A stretch of 54,173 nt of DNA, from IMG/VR virus record IMGVR_UViG_3300013101_000011, positions 1 to 54,173 of that record, one strand, 5' to 3'. This document shows positions 12,905 through 20,640 of the stretch, one piece after another. Source of the DNA: a virus. The notes beneath the pieces were generated by a model that had not been told where the DNA came from, made no database searches, and saw only the letters and a list, made by a program, of their open reading frames with translations. How positions within the stretch are numbered: the stretch's first letter is position 1; each line of letters begins with the position of its first letter. A program made the position numbers and the translations under genes.

Positions 12905-12932
12905 AGTATATATCCTTTGCGGATTATGTCTA
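12905..12932 (-). promoter_or_regulatory. Sigma-70-type promoter upstream of cluster 1
   Basis: TAGACA, 16 nt, TATACT on the minus strand. The stretch GGATATATACT is shared with the promoter upstream of cluster 2 (32646-32674), suggesting that both clusters have a matched early promoter. Confidence 0.55.
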
Positions 12933-12935
12933 CCT

Positions 12936-13130
12936 TTATTTCTCCCAAACAGTAAAATCGTGTTCGACTTCGCTCGCGCCTGTTGTATGATGGATGCCGG
13001 GCAATTTCTGTTTTACCAGTTCCCGCGCCGCTTCTCCGGATTCAGCAATTACGATTGCTGTACCACGTTCGGTCTGCGACCATTGGTAACTAACAGCCCA
13101 TTTTCGAATTCTAGAATCTCGGGTATTCAC
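12936..13130 (-). CDS. Hypothetical protein (GTG start)
   Basis: 64 residues from GTG at 13130, overlapping the end of the HAD gene by 20 nt. Contains a short beta-type core (TAIVIAESGEAARELV) typical of small phage proteins with a DUF-like ferredoxin pattern. No family recognised. Confidence 0.5.
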   Translation of the reverse strand: MNTRDSRIRKWAVSYQWSQTERGTAIVIAESGEAARELVKQKLPGIHHTTGASEVEHDFTVWEK

Positions 13131-13650
13131 GTCTGTCTACTTGCTCCCAACTTTTCTCATTAAATATTTGATCGAGTTCGCGCTTCGTTTGCACGTTGCT
13201 CACGTGGTGGATTCCAATTCCTTTCTTTGCCCTAAATGGTATAATGGATTTCTCCAACCTGTCGTCAATTAGGATAATGTCAGGATACGCAAATCTTTCT
13301 TTACTCTTAGAATCCGGTACAAGAAGAACTTCCTTAATCTCCGGAAAGTGTTCTTTATACCATTGAATTTTCTGTTTGCCGATCGCTTCCTCGTTGCTGA
13401 AACCCGTTGCTGTTAAAACTTTCACGTCAGCATCAAATCCCATTGCGTATGCTACTAAATCTTTGGCGCCCGGTAACATGGGGAGGTCGATGAAGAATGT
13501 CGGGGAGGCAAATACTTGGTTTTTTAATCCTGTGTCGGAAAATGCGTCAGGACCAGCCATGCTTAAATCGATTCCGGTAACTGCTAATACACCTGCTTCA
13601 AAATCGGCCAGGACCCCGTCGGAGTCGAAATATATAATTGGCCTGTTCAT
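13111..13650 (-). CDS. 5'(3')-deoxyribonucleotidase-like HAD protein (leaderless)
   Basis: 179 residues. HAD motif I YFDSDGVLADFEAG at residues 7-20, motif II LTATGFSNEEA near 78-88, the motif III Lys in the KQKIQWY region, motif IV IILIDDR near 128-134. This is the NT5C layout of phage and bacterial 5'(3')-deoxyribonucleotidases, which dephosphorylate dNMPs. The late promoter GGTAAATA (13656-13663) has leaderless spacing. First gene before the cluster 1 promoter. Confidence 0.75.
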   Translation of the reverse strand: MNRPIIYFDSDGVLADFEAGVLAVTGIDLSMAGPDAFSDTGLKNQVFASPTFFIDLPMLPGAKDLVAYAMGFDADVKVLTATGFSNEEAIGKQKIQWYKEHFPEIKEVLLVPDSKSKERFAYPDIILIDDRLEKSIIPFRAKKGIGIHHVSNVQTKRELDQIFNEKSWEQVDRREYPRF

Positions 13651-13655
13651 GCATG

Positions 13656-13663
13656 TATTTACC
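13656..13663 (-). promoter_or_regulatory. Late promoter variant (GGTAAATA), leaderless spacing
   Basis: GGTAAATA with its last A 6 nt before the A of ATG at 13650. Same spacing as other leaderless genes. The second base differs from the NATAAATA consensus. Confidence 0.5.
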
Positions 13664-14364
13664 TAGTCTTTATTTTTGCCTACGTTTTCGAGATTGACCA
13701 GAAGATCCGATCCCTCTTCCATCAACTTCTCGCATTTTGTTTCGAGAATTTCCCGGTTAGTTGATCCTGCCGGCTCAGCGTCGATTTCCTTTTGAAGCTC
13801 ATCGATTTTTTCGTTAATCTGTTCGATCCGCTGCATTGTTTCTATCACTTTGGTGAACTCGATCGCACCGCTGTTTACCGCTGCGTCAAGATCATTTATG
13901 ATCCGCGCAGCCATGTTTACTGCGGCATTATCAATATTGACAATAATTTTCATTTTCCGCACGGTAAAGAATTGCACAATTTCTGATAATGCGAATATAG
14001 CAGCCACAACATAAAATCCGTGTGTTATAAGGATGGGTGTCGCGATCACTGTACAGAATGCGGCAATTCCTCTTACTGTTGAGCGGGTTGGAGAGGTATA
14101 AACTTCCTTGCTCTTCTCAGTCAAGTCTCGTTTCGCTACCGTCTTCAGCGGCAGTATTAAAATTATACTACCCGCGATAAGAGCTATTAAACAAAAACCA
14201 GCAATTATGTATAGCAACCATTCGGCATATTCGTTGTCGTTAAAAGAAGCATATACCACAGTCATTAAAATTACTAGTCGGAAGCCAATGCCTGTGATGA
14301 AAATGTTTATCTTCTTTTGATTCGCTTTTGCTGTAATTTCTTGCTCAGTAGGTTCATTTTCCAT
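13663..14364 (-). CDS. Membrane protein with C-terminal coiled coil
   Basis: 233 residues from ATG at 14364. Two hydrophobic pairs (about residues 20-42, 49-70 and 99-133), then a long charged helix predicted to form a coiled coil (about residues 170-225, with heptad-like spacing in MQRIEQINEKIDELQKEI). Transcribed from the early-type promoter at 14389-14406. Function unknown. May belong with the membrane gene at 14490. Confidence 0.6.
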   Translation of the reverse strand: MENEPTEQEITAKANQKKINIFITGIGFRLVILMTVVYASFNDNEYAEWLLYIIAGFCLIALIAGSIILILPLKTVAKRDLTEKSKEVYTSPTRSTVRGIAAFCTVIATPILITHGFYVVAAIFALSEIVQFFTVRKMKIIVNIDNAAVNMAARIINDLDAAVNSGAIEFTKVIETMQRIEQINEKIDELQKEIDAEPAGSTNREILETKCEKLMEEGSDLLVNLENVGKNKD

Positions 14365-14388
14365 CTGTATTGTCTCGGTTTTGTTTAA

Positions 14389-14406
14389 ATATACGTATAT
14401 TATACA
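14389..14406 (-). promoter_or_regulatory. Early-type promoter with ATATACGTATAT palindrome
   Basis: Minus strand ACCTG-TATAAT-ATACGTATAT. The -10 box overlaps a 12-nt perfect palindrome (14389-14400), a variant of the TAATAC-N2-GTATTA element. Confidence 0.55.
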
Positions 14407-14431
14407 GGTTTTTAGGTTTATGGTAAACCAT

Positions 14432-14467
14432 AAAAAAACCTTGCAAATCAACGACTTACAAGGTTTT
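14432..14467 (-). terminator. Rho-independent terminator
   Basis: Minus strand AAAACCTTG-hairpin-CAAGGTTTTTTT, just after the gene at 14490-14939 and before the next promoter. Confidence 0.8.
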
Positions 14468-14489
14468 AAACTTCTTTAAAATCAATGCC

Positions 14490-14939
14490 TTATGCAGGAT
14501 CGCCTGACAGCTTATCAATCATACTTAGCTTGGAAGCCATGTCAATTTTGGATACGTACCTGGGCCATGCTACATTGCCAAGTCCATATGTGAAAAGAAT
14601 GCCTGCGTACCAATACATATCTGCCGCCACCAGGAAATAAGATGTGCCGCAACAGATCAAACCAAATGCATAAATTGCAATCGCTTGTGGCTTCCACATG
14701 TTAAATTCCAAAACTGCAATATCAGTCTTGATTGCATATTCTGCTGGAATTAATGTTGTGCAAAGTAACAGCATAACCGTATGTGCTACAATGAGGATAA
14801 TTACAAAAGCTGAAACGCCTTTGTCATCGTAGCCTGCCAACATGTAAAGTATCGGGCCGATGATCGCCATTCGAAGTGCAAAACCCAATGCGGTTTTTGC
14901 TGTGAATTTTAAAAACTTTCCTTTGTGATCTTCTGTCAT
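14490..14939 (-). CDS. Integral membrane protein
   Basis: 149 residues with about four hydrophobic segments (residues 15-35, 40-65, 85-105, 107-125). Single gene with its own terminator. No family recognised. Confidence 0.6.
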   Translation of the reverse strand: MTEDHKGKFLKFTAKTALGFALRMAIIGPILYMLAGYDDKGVSAFVIILIVAHTVMLLLCTTLIPAEYAIKTDIAVLEFNMWKPQAIAIYAFGLICCGTSYFLVAADMYWYAGILFTYGLGNVAWPRYVSKIDMASKLSMIDKLSGDPA

Positions 14940-15017
14940 TTCTATGTCCTAGTAATTTAAATTAATTGTTAAAGTAAGTATAAGGAATTCTGGGTTATTA
15001 GTAAATGTTTTTGGTAA

Positions 15018-15045
15018 GATAAAAGGGGCCGAAACCCCTTTTATC
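15018..15045 (-). terminator. Rho-independent terminator (symmetric)
   Basis: GATAAAAGGGG-hairpin-CCCCTTTTATC, usable from either strand, directly after the autotransporter gene. Confidence 0.8.
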
Positions 15046-15058
15046 CTAAGTTTCCTAC

Positions 15059-16192
15059 TTAGAAGCGGAAGGTAAAACCTGCGCTACCACCCGTTTCATC
15101 GCCGCCACCGTCTGTGAAGACATTAGCGTTAACAAACCAACGGTCGGAAAGTGCGCCACCTACACCAAGTGCAAGAGCTTCCTGTCCGTCAAAGTAACCA
15201 ACACCAGCACCTGCTTGAACACCAACGTAATCAGTGTCATAGTGGATAGCTGTCATTGCTGCAACACCAGCGATACCTTTACGTAATGTACTGATATCGT
15301 TATCCAATCCATTTAAACGATCTTCGTGATCATCTAAGCGAACATCTTGTGCTTCGTTTTGCTCATACAAGTCGTTAATCTGACCGTCTTGGCGATCGTC
15401 AGTAATACCACGAGAGTTGATTGCTGCTGTATTAATTCCGATGTTCTCAGAGTTAGTAGCAATTTCACCGTCTTGGCGATCCTGGTCAGTCCAGAGGGCT
15501 GTATCTTCTGCTTCACGTGCATCGCGTTCTGCTTGGATATCTGCGATACGTTGCTGTGCTTCTGCAAGATCAGCGTCATAACGCGCAGTCGCTTCATCAA
15601 CGTCAGCTTGGATACGAGCTAATGATTCGGCTTCAGTCCGTGCAATGGCGCGAGAATCAACAACTCGATCATTGGTGATACGCGTCTGCTCTTCGCTTAA
15701 TATATCGGCTTGCAAACCTGCGTCAGCATTCGCGCGAGATAGTGCTTCGGCTTCAGTCCGTGCAATGGCGCGAGAATCAACAACTCGATCATTGGTGATA
15801 CGCGTCTGCTCTTCAGAATCTAAATTCTGTTGCAATGCTGCATCACCTGCTTGACGATCGCCGACCTCATCGGCTAATTCACCGTCTTGGCGAGCTTGGT
15901 CGAGAATAGCTGCATCAATTACAAGTTGAGCATCATTGCGCATTGCTGCTTCACGTGCATCTGTGTAGGCGTCATTGGCTGCATCACCGTCGGCGATATC
16001 AGTAACGGCTACGCCTGAATCAACAGGAAATGCACACTCAGAAATCACGTGAGTTTCGCCGTTATATTCAAACGATGTCTCCACGCATTCTGCGAGCTGT
16101 CCTGTTGGGTTACGTTCTAAAGCAAATGCCGAAATAGGCGCAGATGCAATAGATGCGGCAAAAATTACCGCGGTTAAGTTTTTCATTTTCAT
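15059..16192 (-). CDS. YadA-type trimeric autotransporter adhesin
   Basis: 377 residues from ATG at 16192. Signal peptide MKMKNLTAVIFAASIASAPI..AFA, then a short N-terminal region with two Cys, then a long coiled-coil stalk (about residues 65-300) including two near-identical 40-residue repeats. The C-terminal 75 residues (from GIAGVAAMTAIHY to GFTFRF, ending in Phe) have the four-strand YadA anchor pattern, which inserts in the outer membrane as a trimer and carries the stalk outside. It has its own sigma-70 promoter and terminator, as expected for a moron. Rare in phages, and probably acquired from the host. Confidence 0.85.
   Translation of the reverse strand: MKMKNLTAVIFAASIASAPISAFALERNPTGQLAECVETSFEYNGETHVISECAFPVDSGVAVTDIADGDAANDAYTDAREAAMRNDAQLVIDAAILDQARQDGELADEVGDRQAGDAALQQNLDSEEQTRITNDRVVDSRAIARTEAEALSRANADAGLQADILSEEQTRITNDRVVDSRAIARTEAESLARIQADVDEATARYDADLAEAQQRIADIQAERDAREAEDTALWTDQDRQDGEIATNSENIGINTAAINSRGITDDRQDGQINDLYEQNEAQDVRLDDHEDRLNGLDNDISTLRKGIAGVAAMTAIHYDTDYVGVQAGAGVGYFDGQEALALGVGGALSDRWFVNANVFTDGGGDETGGSAGFTFRF
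15626..15694 (-). repeat. 69-nt direct repeat, copy 1 (autotransporter stalk)
   Basis: Identical to 15746-15814, 120 nt (40 codons) apart, in frame. Encodes the stalk motif EEQTRITNDRVVDSRAIART. Confidence 0.9.
15746..15814 (-). repeat. 69-nt direct repeat, copy 2 (autotransporter stalk)
   Basis: Identical at the nucleotide level to 15626-15694, including silent positions, so the duplication is recent or kept by gene conversion. Recombination between copies would shorten the stalk by 40 residues. Confidence 0.9.
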
Positions 16193-16242
16193 TTTTTGTT
16201 TCCTGGCCGATGGCCGTTGGGTTAGTTGCTTCTTCACTCAAA

Positions 16243-16270
16243 ACTATAAGCTATTTTGAATAATTTTCAA
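16243..16270 (-). promoter_or_regulatory. Sigma-70-type promoter of the autotransporter gene
   Basis: TTGAAA, 16 nt, TATAGT on the minus strand. A small GGCC..GGCC hairpin (AACGGCCATCGGCCAGG) sits next to the ribosome site and may limit translation. Confidence 0.65.
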
Positions 16271-16297
16271 ACATATTTGGATTGGACAGAGTGTGTT

Positions 16298-17269
16298 CTA
16301 CCGCACAGAATTGATAATATCCATATGCTTATTGTAGATCCAATTGTCCCAATATTCCTTATCGCTAGTCTCAGGGAGGCTGGATGCTGCGGCAAGTCTA
16401 GTAACCTCTGCAACCAATTCCTCAATAGCTGGTTGAACGACATCCTTGTAACCACATTTGCCAAGCTTGACATCCATGATAAAGTCTGTCTCCGGCAGAG
16501 GGTAATTGAACCCGCCAATCTCGTAAATGTATTTTGCTTGGTAGCCTGCGCGAAGTGCGTGACTAACTGCTTTCCAGTCAACGCCCATATTGCTTTCAGC
16601 TTTCTTTGCGCGATGACCATAGCCATCATAAATCTTTTGCATGTTATCTAAGATATACGGAAGCTTGTTTTTGAAGTCGAACTTACGTTGGCAAATTTCG
16701 TAGAAGTGTTGCTTCTCACCTTTAACTTCGGTTTCGACAATGTATGCATGTTCGCCAATTGGAATGTCGTCGATAACTTCTCCCAATTTCCATTCGTGAC
16801 CATCCTCACCATAGGTACCAAATTGTCTAAGGTAATCCATTGCCTCTGTTAATGCTGCAAGGCGCGAACCTTTAACACCATACTTCGCGGCTTGGCCTTG
16901 TACATAATCAACATATGAGGACATGTCTTTTGTGTAGAACAGGTGCCTCTTTTCCTGCAACTCTGCCCAAATTGGAGATGGGATTAAGACCTGCGCGTCC
17001 GATGCGTGAAGCATATCTATTGCAGTATTCTTTCCAGCCATTGCCATTTTTACAAACTTCTGCAAGCTCATAATTTCGTTGTCGACATCGTCTGCGGTGT
17101 TCTTGCTCACGTCATCGCCAGTGGATTGCTTGCGGCTGAAGTCTGCCTCTTGCATGATAATTTCTTTTGCAGTTGGCAACACAATAGCCGCGTAATCAAT
17201 ATCGCTTCCTTCGTGGTTCAACCCATACAGGTGAGAACCATATTCCATTTTTACTACAATTTCGTTCAT
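16298..17269 (-). CDS. Polymerase-beta-type nucleotidyltransferase (RNA-repair family)
   Basis: 323 residues. The N-terminus has the nucleotidyltransferase signature YGSHLYGLNHEGSDIDYAAI (GSx(9)D-x-D, residues 10-29), followed by a helical domain. This matches the phage/bacterial family annotated as RNA repair pathway DNA polymerase beta family. Substrate is unknown. The cREC protein at 4689, RNA ligase at 53426 and other nucleotidyltransferase at 42872 suggest a set of RNA-repair enzymes. Confidence 0.75.
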   Translation of the reverse strand: MNEIVVKMEYGSHLYGLNHEGSDIDYAAIVLPTAKEIIMQEADFSRKQSTGDDVSKNTADDVDNEIMSLQKFVKMAMAGKNTAIDMLHASDAQVLIPSPIWAELQEKRHLFYTKDMSSYVDYVQGQAAKYGVKGSRLAALTEAMDYLRQFGTYGEDGHEWKLGEVIDDIPIGEHAYIVETEVKGEKQHFYEICQRKFDFKNKLPYILDNMQKIYDGYGHRAKKAESNMGVDWKAVSHALRAGYQAKYIYEIGGFNYPLPETDFIMDVKLGKCGYKDVVQPAIEELVAEVTRLAAASSLPETSDKEYWDNWIYNKHMDIINSVR

Positions 17270-17278
17270 TATTATTTC

Positions 17279-17488
17279 CTAATTTTTCAATACTGCGTCT
17301 GCCTTCTCACGAATGTCTGCAGAGATGGGATAAGTCCTTGCCCACGTGGCAAAGTCTTTTAATTTAGTCTGCTCCGCTAGGAGCCTTGTTCTAAGATCGT
17401 ACGTATCGCGCTCGTACTTTAATTGTAGAGCACTAAACGTATCGCGCAGTTCCCTGAGCTTAGTTTTTATTGGACTTGCGTTTATCAT
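17279..17488 (-). CDS. Small helical protein
   Basis: 69 residues, predicted almost all helix and basic in the first half. Overlaps the next upstream gene by 4 nt. No family recognised. Confidence 0.55.
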   Translation of the reverse strand: MINASPIKTKLRELRDTFSALQLKYERDTYDLRTRLLAEQTKLKDFATWARTYPISADIREKADAVLKN

Positions 17489-17691
17489 TCATCGCGCAAA
17501 GCCTTCCTGGCAATTGTGTAGAGTGCATTCGCATCCCATGATACCGCAGCATCGCCTGCTTTGGCATCTTCGGTGAGTTGCACAATCAGCTCGAGGGCGG
17601 CGCGGTGACGTTCTGCATTAATTAATGCAATGATTTCAGTCCCCATAGGGAGGTCGCCTACATAATCTATCACTGGTTTATCTCTACTCAT
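17485..17691 (-). CDS. Small helical protein
   Basis: 68 residues with Ala-rich helices (INAERHRAALELIVQL). 4-nt overlap with both neighbours. No family recognised. Confidence 0.55.
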   Translation of the reverse strand: MSRDKPVIDYVGDLPMGTEIIALINAERHRAALELIVQLTEDAKAGDAAVSWDANALYTIARKALRDE

Positions 17692-17876
17692 TTTCCCTTT
17701 CTCCTGCGCAGTTCATCCGCGCAATAATTAATTTCATCTGCATAATATCCTACCTTATGCCCCGAGGGGTTTGCCTTTATTGCTGCAAAGGCGTCATGTG
17801 CAATATAATGTAGGATATCCTCGCTTTTATGTTTTAAGCTTTTGGGATATTCAATGTGATCAATATGCGATTCCAT
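17688..17876 (-). CDS. Small hypothetical protein, possibly leaderless
   Basis: 62 residues from ATG at 17876. A -10 box TATAGT at 17883-17888 would place +1 near the A of the ATG, so this mRNA may have no leader. No family recognised. Confidence 0.55.
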   Translation of the reverse strand: MESHIDHIEYPKSLKHKSEDILHYIAHDAFAAIKANPSGHKVGYYADEINYCADELRRRKGK

Positions 17877-17882
17877 GTAAAC

Positions 17883-17888
17883 ACTATA
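17883..17888 (-). promoter_or_regulatory. -10 element close to a start codon
   Basis: TTG-TATAGT-GTTTAC-ATG on the minus strand. Distance to the ATG fits a leaderless or near-leaderless transcript. The -35 region is weak. Confidence 0.45.
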
Positions 17889-17908
17889 CAACCATTGTGG
17901 AATGATTC

Positions 17909-18175
17909 CTACCTGTATGCAGAAAGACCTGAAAGTAAATCGCCCTGGGCAACCATTTCCAAACCCTGGTCGTTCCAGTGATCTTCTAAGTAGAGCGCGA
18001 GTTGCTCTGCAATATATTTTGCCACTGCAGGCTTTGCGATAATTTCCGCGACAGTTAGGTTGTCCCAATCATCGTCTTCGAGATCGTATTCGTGCCGTTC
18101 GTTAAGACAATCGCAAATACATTGCAATTGGTTCTCACTAAAATTAACAGGAATGTTCAATACCCAAATAGCCAT
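17909..18175 (-). CDS. Hypothetical acidic protein
   Basis: 88 residues, acidic (YDLEDDDWDN), helical. Its ATG overlaps the upstream stop by one base. No family recognised. Confidence 0.55.
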   Translation of the reverse strand: MAIWVLNIPVNFSENQLQCICDCLNERHEYDLEDDDWDNLTVAEIIAKPAVAKYIAEQLALYLEDHWNDQGLEMVAQGDLLSGLSAYR

Positions 18176-18480
18176 TAGTCTTCTCCAGTATCAAAAAGGA
18201 TTTTTGAAATCTCTCGCCGTTCGTCAGCAAGTTCGATAATTCTGTAGTTAAGGTTTACAATTTGCTCCCTTAGGTTCTTTTCAAATCTCAAAACCCACTT
18301 AGTGGCGGCGCCGGAGTCCATTTCCATACCAGTAAAGTTCTTCCATGCTACTGAATAGCCGCCCTTAACCAAATACCAACGTCCAAGACTTTCTACGAGG
18401 TAAACTTGGTACGTGTCTAGTTCTTGGTGAACTGTGCACCAGGGCGAAACACCCTCCATAATAAATTTTTCGTATTTCAT
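18175..18480 (-). CDS. Hypothetical protein
   Basis: 101 residues with an N-terminal beta-type half and a C-terminal helix (LRFEKNLREQIVNLNYRIIELADERREI). Overlaps upstream gene by 4 nt. No family recognised. Confidence 0.55.
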   Translation of the reverse strand: MKYEKFIMEGVSPWCTVHQELDTYQVYLVESLGRWYLVKGGYSVAWKNFTGMEMDSGAATKWVLRFEKNLREQIVNLNYRIIELADERREISKILFDTGED

Positions 18481-18734
18481 TTTATTCCCTCGCGCTCTCT
18501 GCGGATGTTAACAAGGTTCCAGAACTTAGTTGCATCGCCCTTAGATTTGATATGCAGGTCGGTTAAAACTTTCGCACCGTCTACAGTCTGCGACCAGGTT
18601 GCGCCGGGCAACACATTGCAGGAACCATCTGTGACAACAAATCCTTCTCTGACAATCTGCCCCTCGATGTGAAATCCATAACGCCCAAAATCCAATTTGG
18701 GTTTGATCGTAAAACCTCTGTATTTAGTATCCAT
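18477..18734 (-). CDS. Hypothetical protein
   Basis: 85 residues from ATG at 18734, which sits 2 nt after the stop of the upstream gene. Beta-rich with YRGFTIKPKL..GFHIEG. No family recognised. Confidence 0.55.
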   Translation of the reverse strand: MDTKYRGFTIKPKLDFGRYGFHIEGQIVREGFVVTDGSCNVLPGATWSQTVDGAKVLTDLHIKSKGDATKFWNLVNIRREREGIK

Positions 18735-18736
18735 TA

Positions 18737-19081
18737 CTACCTCGGGCATTCATTGCATTGGTTTAAAGGGTTGCCATTGTCATCAAAGCAGACGCAAGCA
18801 TTCGGATCTAAGTCCAGGGGAGGATCAATGGCAGGATCGTTTTCCAGTGCTGTTGCATAATCTGCCAAGTTGGGTTCAATTTTATCGTTCACAAGCGGCC
18901 CTCCTATTAGGAACCATTTAACGGCTTCGTAGTCATCTTCAAAATTCATGCTAGTATGATCTCTGCACCAAGCACCGATTGCTTCGTACATTGGATCAAC
19001 AAGCTTTTTCCGTTTCCAATAAAGCTTGTGCGCGATCTTGCGGCGTTCACCGTATCGTTGCGCTGGACTAAGGTTACTCAC
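18737..19081 (-). CDS. Hypothetical protein with C-terminal cysteines
   Basis: 114 residues. The region DDYEAVKWFLIGG resembles DDEEAIKWFRIYE in the adjacent protein (19078-19356), so the two genes may share a small module. C-terminus NACVCFDDNGNPLNQCNECP could bind zinc. 4-nt overlap with the upstream gene. Confidence 0.55.
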   Translation of the reverse strand: MSNLSPAQRYGERRKIAHKLYWKRKKLVDPMYEAIGAWCRDHTSMNFEDDYEAVKWFLIGGPLVNDKIEPNLADYATALENDPAIDPPLDLDPNACVCFDDNGNPLNQCNECPR

Positions 19082-19356
19082 AGTGCTCTAAATCCTTCGT
19101 AAATACGAAACCATTTTATAGCTTCTTCGTCGTCTGCGAACTTGATTTTCTTCCCGGCTGTTTTTTTGGCTAGTGCAACCATTTCTTCCCGGGGCTTGCC
19201 TCCACCGTCGACATATTTGTGTTTACCAAGTTTGTAAATAGGAGGCATGCAATCTGCGCAATGTGCCCGGCCGCCCCAGACATGTTCTGCCTTTTCGGCA
19301 CAGCCGATGCATTCGCATTTCATGTTAACTTCGACTCCGTTTAGATAAACTGGCAT
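19078..19356 (-). CDS. Zinc-ribbon-like protein
   Basis: 92 residues from ATG at 19356 with GAAGGAGA as ribosome site. Cysteines CECIGC and CADC (residues 14-36) with nearby His suggest a zinc site. The C-terminal DDEEAIKWFRIYEGF is shared with the downstream neighbour. Confidence 0.55.
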   Translation of the reverse strand: MPVYLNGVEVNMKCECIGCAEKAEHVWGGRAHCADCMPPIYKLGKHKYVDGGGKPREEMVALAKKTAGKKIKFADDEEAIKWFRIYEGFRAL

Positions 19357-19546
19357 GTAAAAATTCTCCTTCTTTACCGTTAACTTCAATATACACATTA
19401 TAGACTATTTCTTGGAGCTTGTCAATCTGTTTTTGCATGTGGCGAAATCTGGATGCAACCCATTCCGGCTCGTTTTCGATCATTTGCTCCAATGTGCAGG
19501 GCTTCTCGTCTTGATCGAAATACTGCATTTCCAGGTACTTGTCCAT
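19325..19546 (-). CDS. Hypothetical protein
   Basis: 73 residues from ATG at 19546, overlapping the upstream stop (TAATG). Its 3' end overlaps the next gene by 32 nt and contains a promoter for it. Helical (VASRFRHMQKQIDKLQEI). No family recognised. Confidence 0.45.
   Translation of the reverse strand: MDKYLEMQYFDQDEKPCTLEQMIENEPEWVASRFRHMQKQIDKLQEIVYNVYIEVNGKEGEFLHASLSKRSRS
19397..19402 (-). promoter_or_regulatory. Early-type promoter (-10 TATAAT)
   Basis: Minus strand GTC-TATAAT-GTGTATATTG. Similar to the palindromic -10 regions elsewhere. Lies inside the upstream gene and serves the gene at 19078. Confidence 0.5.
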
Positions 19547-19749
19547 TAGTAACAAATGTCGAGTGTAATGTGTTCAGATCCCGGTGGCATGTTCCAGTCT
19601 TCCGGATAAAGGTCATCCTCTTCAACTACCTCATGGTGAATCCCTTCTACCCCAGACATGGTGCCGTCTACGTTTACAAGCAATTCAACCTCGCCATGTC
19701 CTTGTTCAAGAAGTTCGTCGATTTTTACTTTTGCTTCATTTACATTCAT
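19546..19749 (-). CDS. Hypothetical acidic protein
   Basis: 67 residues, helix then acidic stretch (EVVEEDDLYPEDW). 4-nt overlap with the upstream gene. The pattern KVKIDELLEQGHGEVELLVNVDG recurs in small phage proteins of unknown function. Confidence 0.55.
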   Translation of the reverse strand: MNVNEAKVKIDELLEQGHGEVELLVNVDGTMSGVEGIHHEVVEEDDLYPEDWNMPPGSEHITLDICY

Positions 19750-20372
19750 TCTCCTGTTACCTCTACGTTTAAAATTGCTGTTGGGCTGATTGTTACGTAT
19801 GCACGAAGTTGATCATCGTAGGGCTCGCAATTGAACAATACGGTTACAGAGCCATCCGCGTTTTCGCCACCATCAAAATCTACGTCAAGATCCCAATTGC
19901 CGATTTCCATTGCAGGCTTCATATCTTCTGGAGGCTCGAACTCGTTACTTACCTTGTCTTCGTGCGCTGTTACGTATGCGACAATACTTGCTTTCGCTTC
20001 ATCTTCTGTCACCTCGTCTTCTTCATCTGGATTCGCGCACAAGTGTTCAATTAACTCGGCAGCAAATACTTCCCACACATTGAGGGTTCCATTTTGGATA
20101 CCCTCAAACTGTTCTTGTTGATTTGGGGTTAATTCGAAATGTGTCTCATCATCAAAGAGACGTTCGGAACCGGCCCGCAAAGTATGCATAAAGGTTCCCT
20201 CTACCCACGTCAAATCAATTACATGATAGACAGGATCTACATTAGGATCGTAAACGTAATTGTCCCAAATATCAAACTGTTCGGCCAATTTTGTATACCA
20301 CTTTGTGAAGGTGCCCCGACCTTCGATATTTGCGATCAACTCTTCTTGAAATATGCTTAATTTAATATTCAT
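19746..20372 (-). CDS. Hypothetical acidic protein
   Basis: 208 residues from ATG at 20372 (ATGA overlap with upstream). Strongly acidic, with alternating helix and strand. C-terminal segment GSVTVLFNCEPYDDQLRAYV looks like a beta sheet. No family recognised. Confidence 0.6.
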   Translation of the reverse strand: MNIKLSIFQEELIANIEGRGTFTKWYTKLAEQFDIWDNYVYDPNVDPVYHVIDLTWVEGTFMHTLRAGSERLFDDETHFELTPNQQEQFEGIQNGTLNVWEVFAAELIEHLCANPDEEDEVTEDEAKASIVAYVTAHEDKVSNEFEPPEDMKPAMEIGNWDLDVDFDGGENADGSVTVLFNCEPYDDQLRAYVTISPTAILNVEVTGE

Positions 20373-20623
20373 TCTCTCTCTCTGGTTACAATCTCCGCCG
20401 GAATCCAATCCGGCAAGGTATCTGGTTTATAATAGCGAACCATTGCAAGCTTGAAAGCATCAATCCTGTTTCCGGCATGCTTAGTAATCAAGCCTTGTGT
20501 TTCGCTAAAAGGAGTTGTAACAATATCATCGCAGTGCAAAAAGGTTTCTACATCTGTTACCAGATGCCCCCAATGATTGCCGTCTGCTGCAATAAATACA
20601 TCTCCTACTTTGATGTCATACAT
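20369..20623 (-). CDS. Hypothetical protein
   Basis: 84 residues from ATG at 20623. N-terminal beta-type segment MYDIKVGDVFIAADGNHWGH suggests an SH3-like fold. Starts just after the tRNA-like gene at 20641. No family recognised. Confidence 0.55.
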   Translation of the reverse strand: MYDIKVGDVFIAADGNHWGHLVTDVETFLHCDDIVTTPFSETQGLITKHAGNRIDAFKLAMVRYYKPDTLPDWIPAEIVTRERE

Positions 20624-20640
20624 TCTCTTTCTCTGTTGTT

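Noticed and set aside
15626-15814. Repeats as CRISPR array or mobile element
   Set aside because: Only two copies, in frame inside a coding stalk, with no spacers or terminal repeats.
16267-16629. 120-codon ORF overlapping the nucleotidyltransferase gene
   Set aside because: Out-of-frame shadow of a gene with recognisable catalytic motifs.
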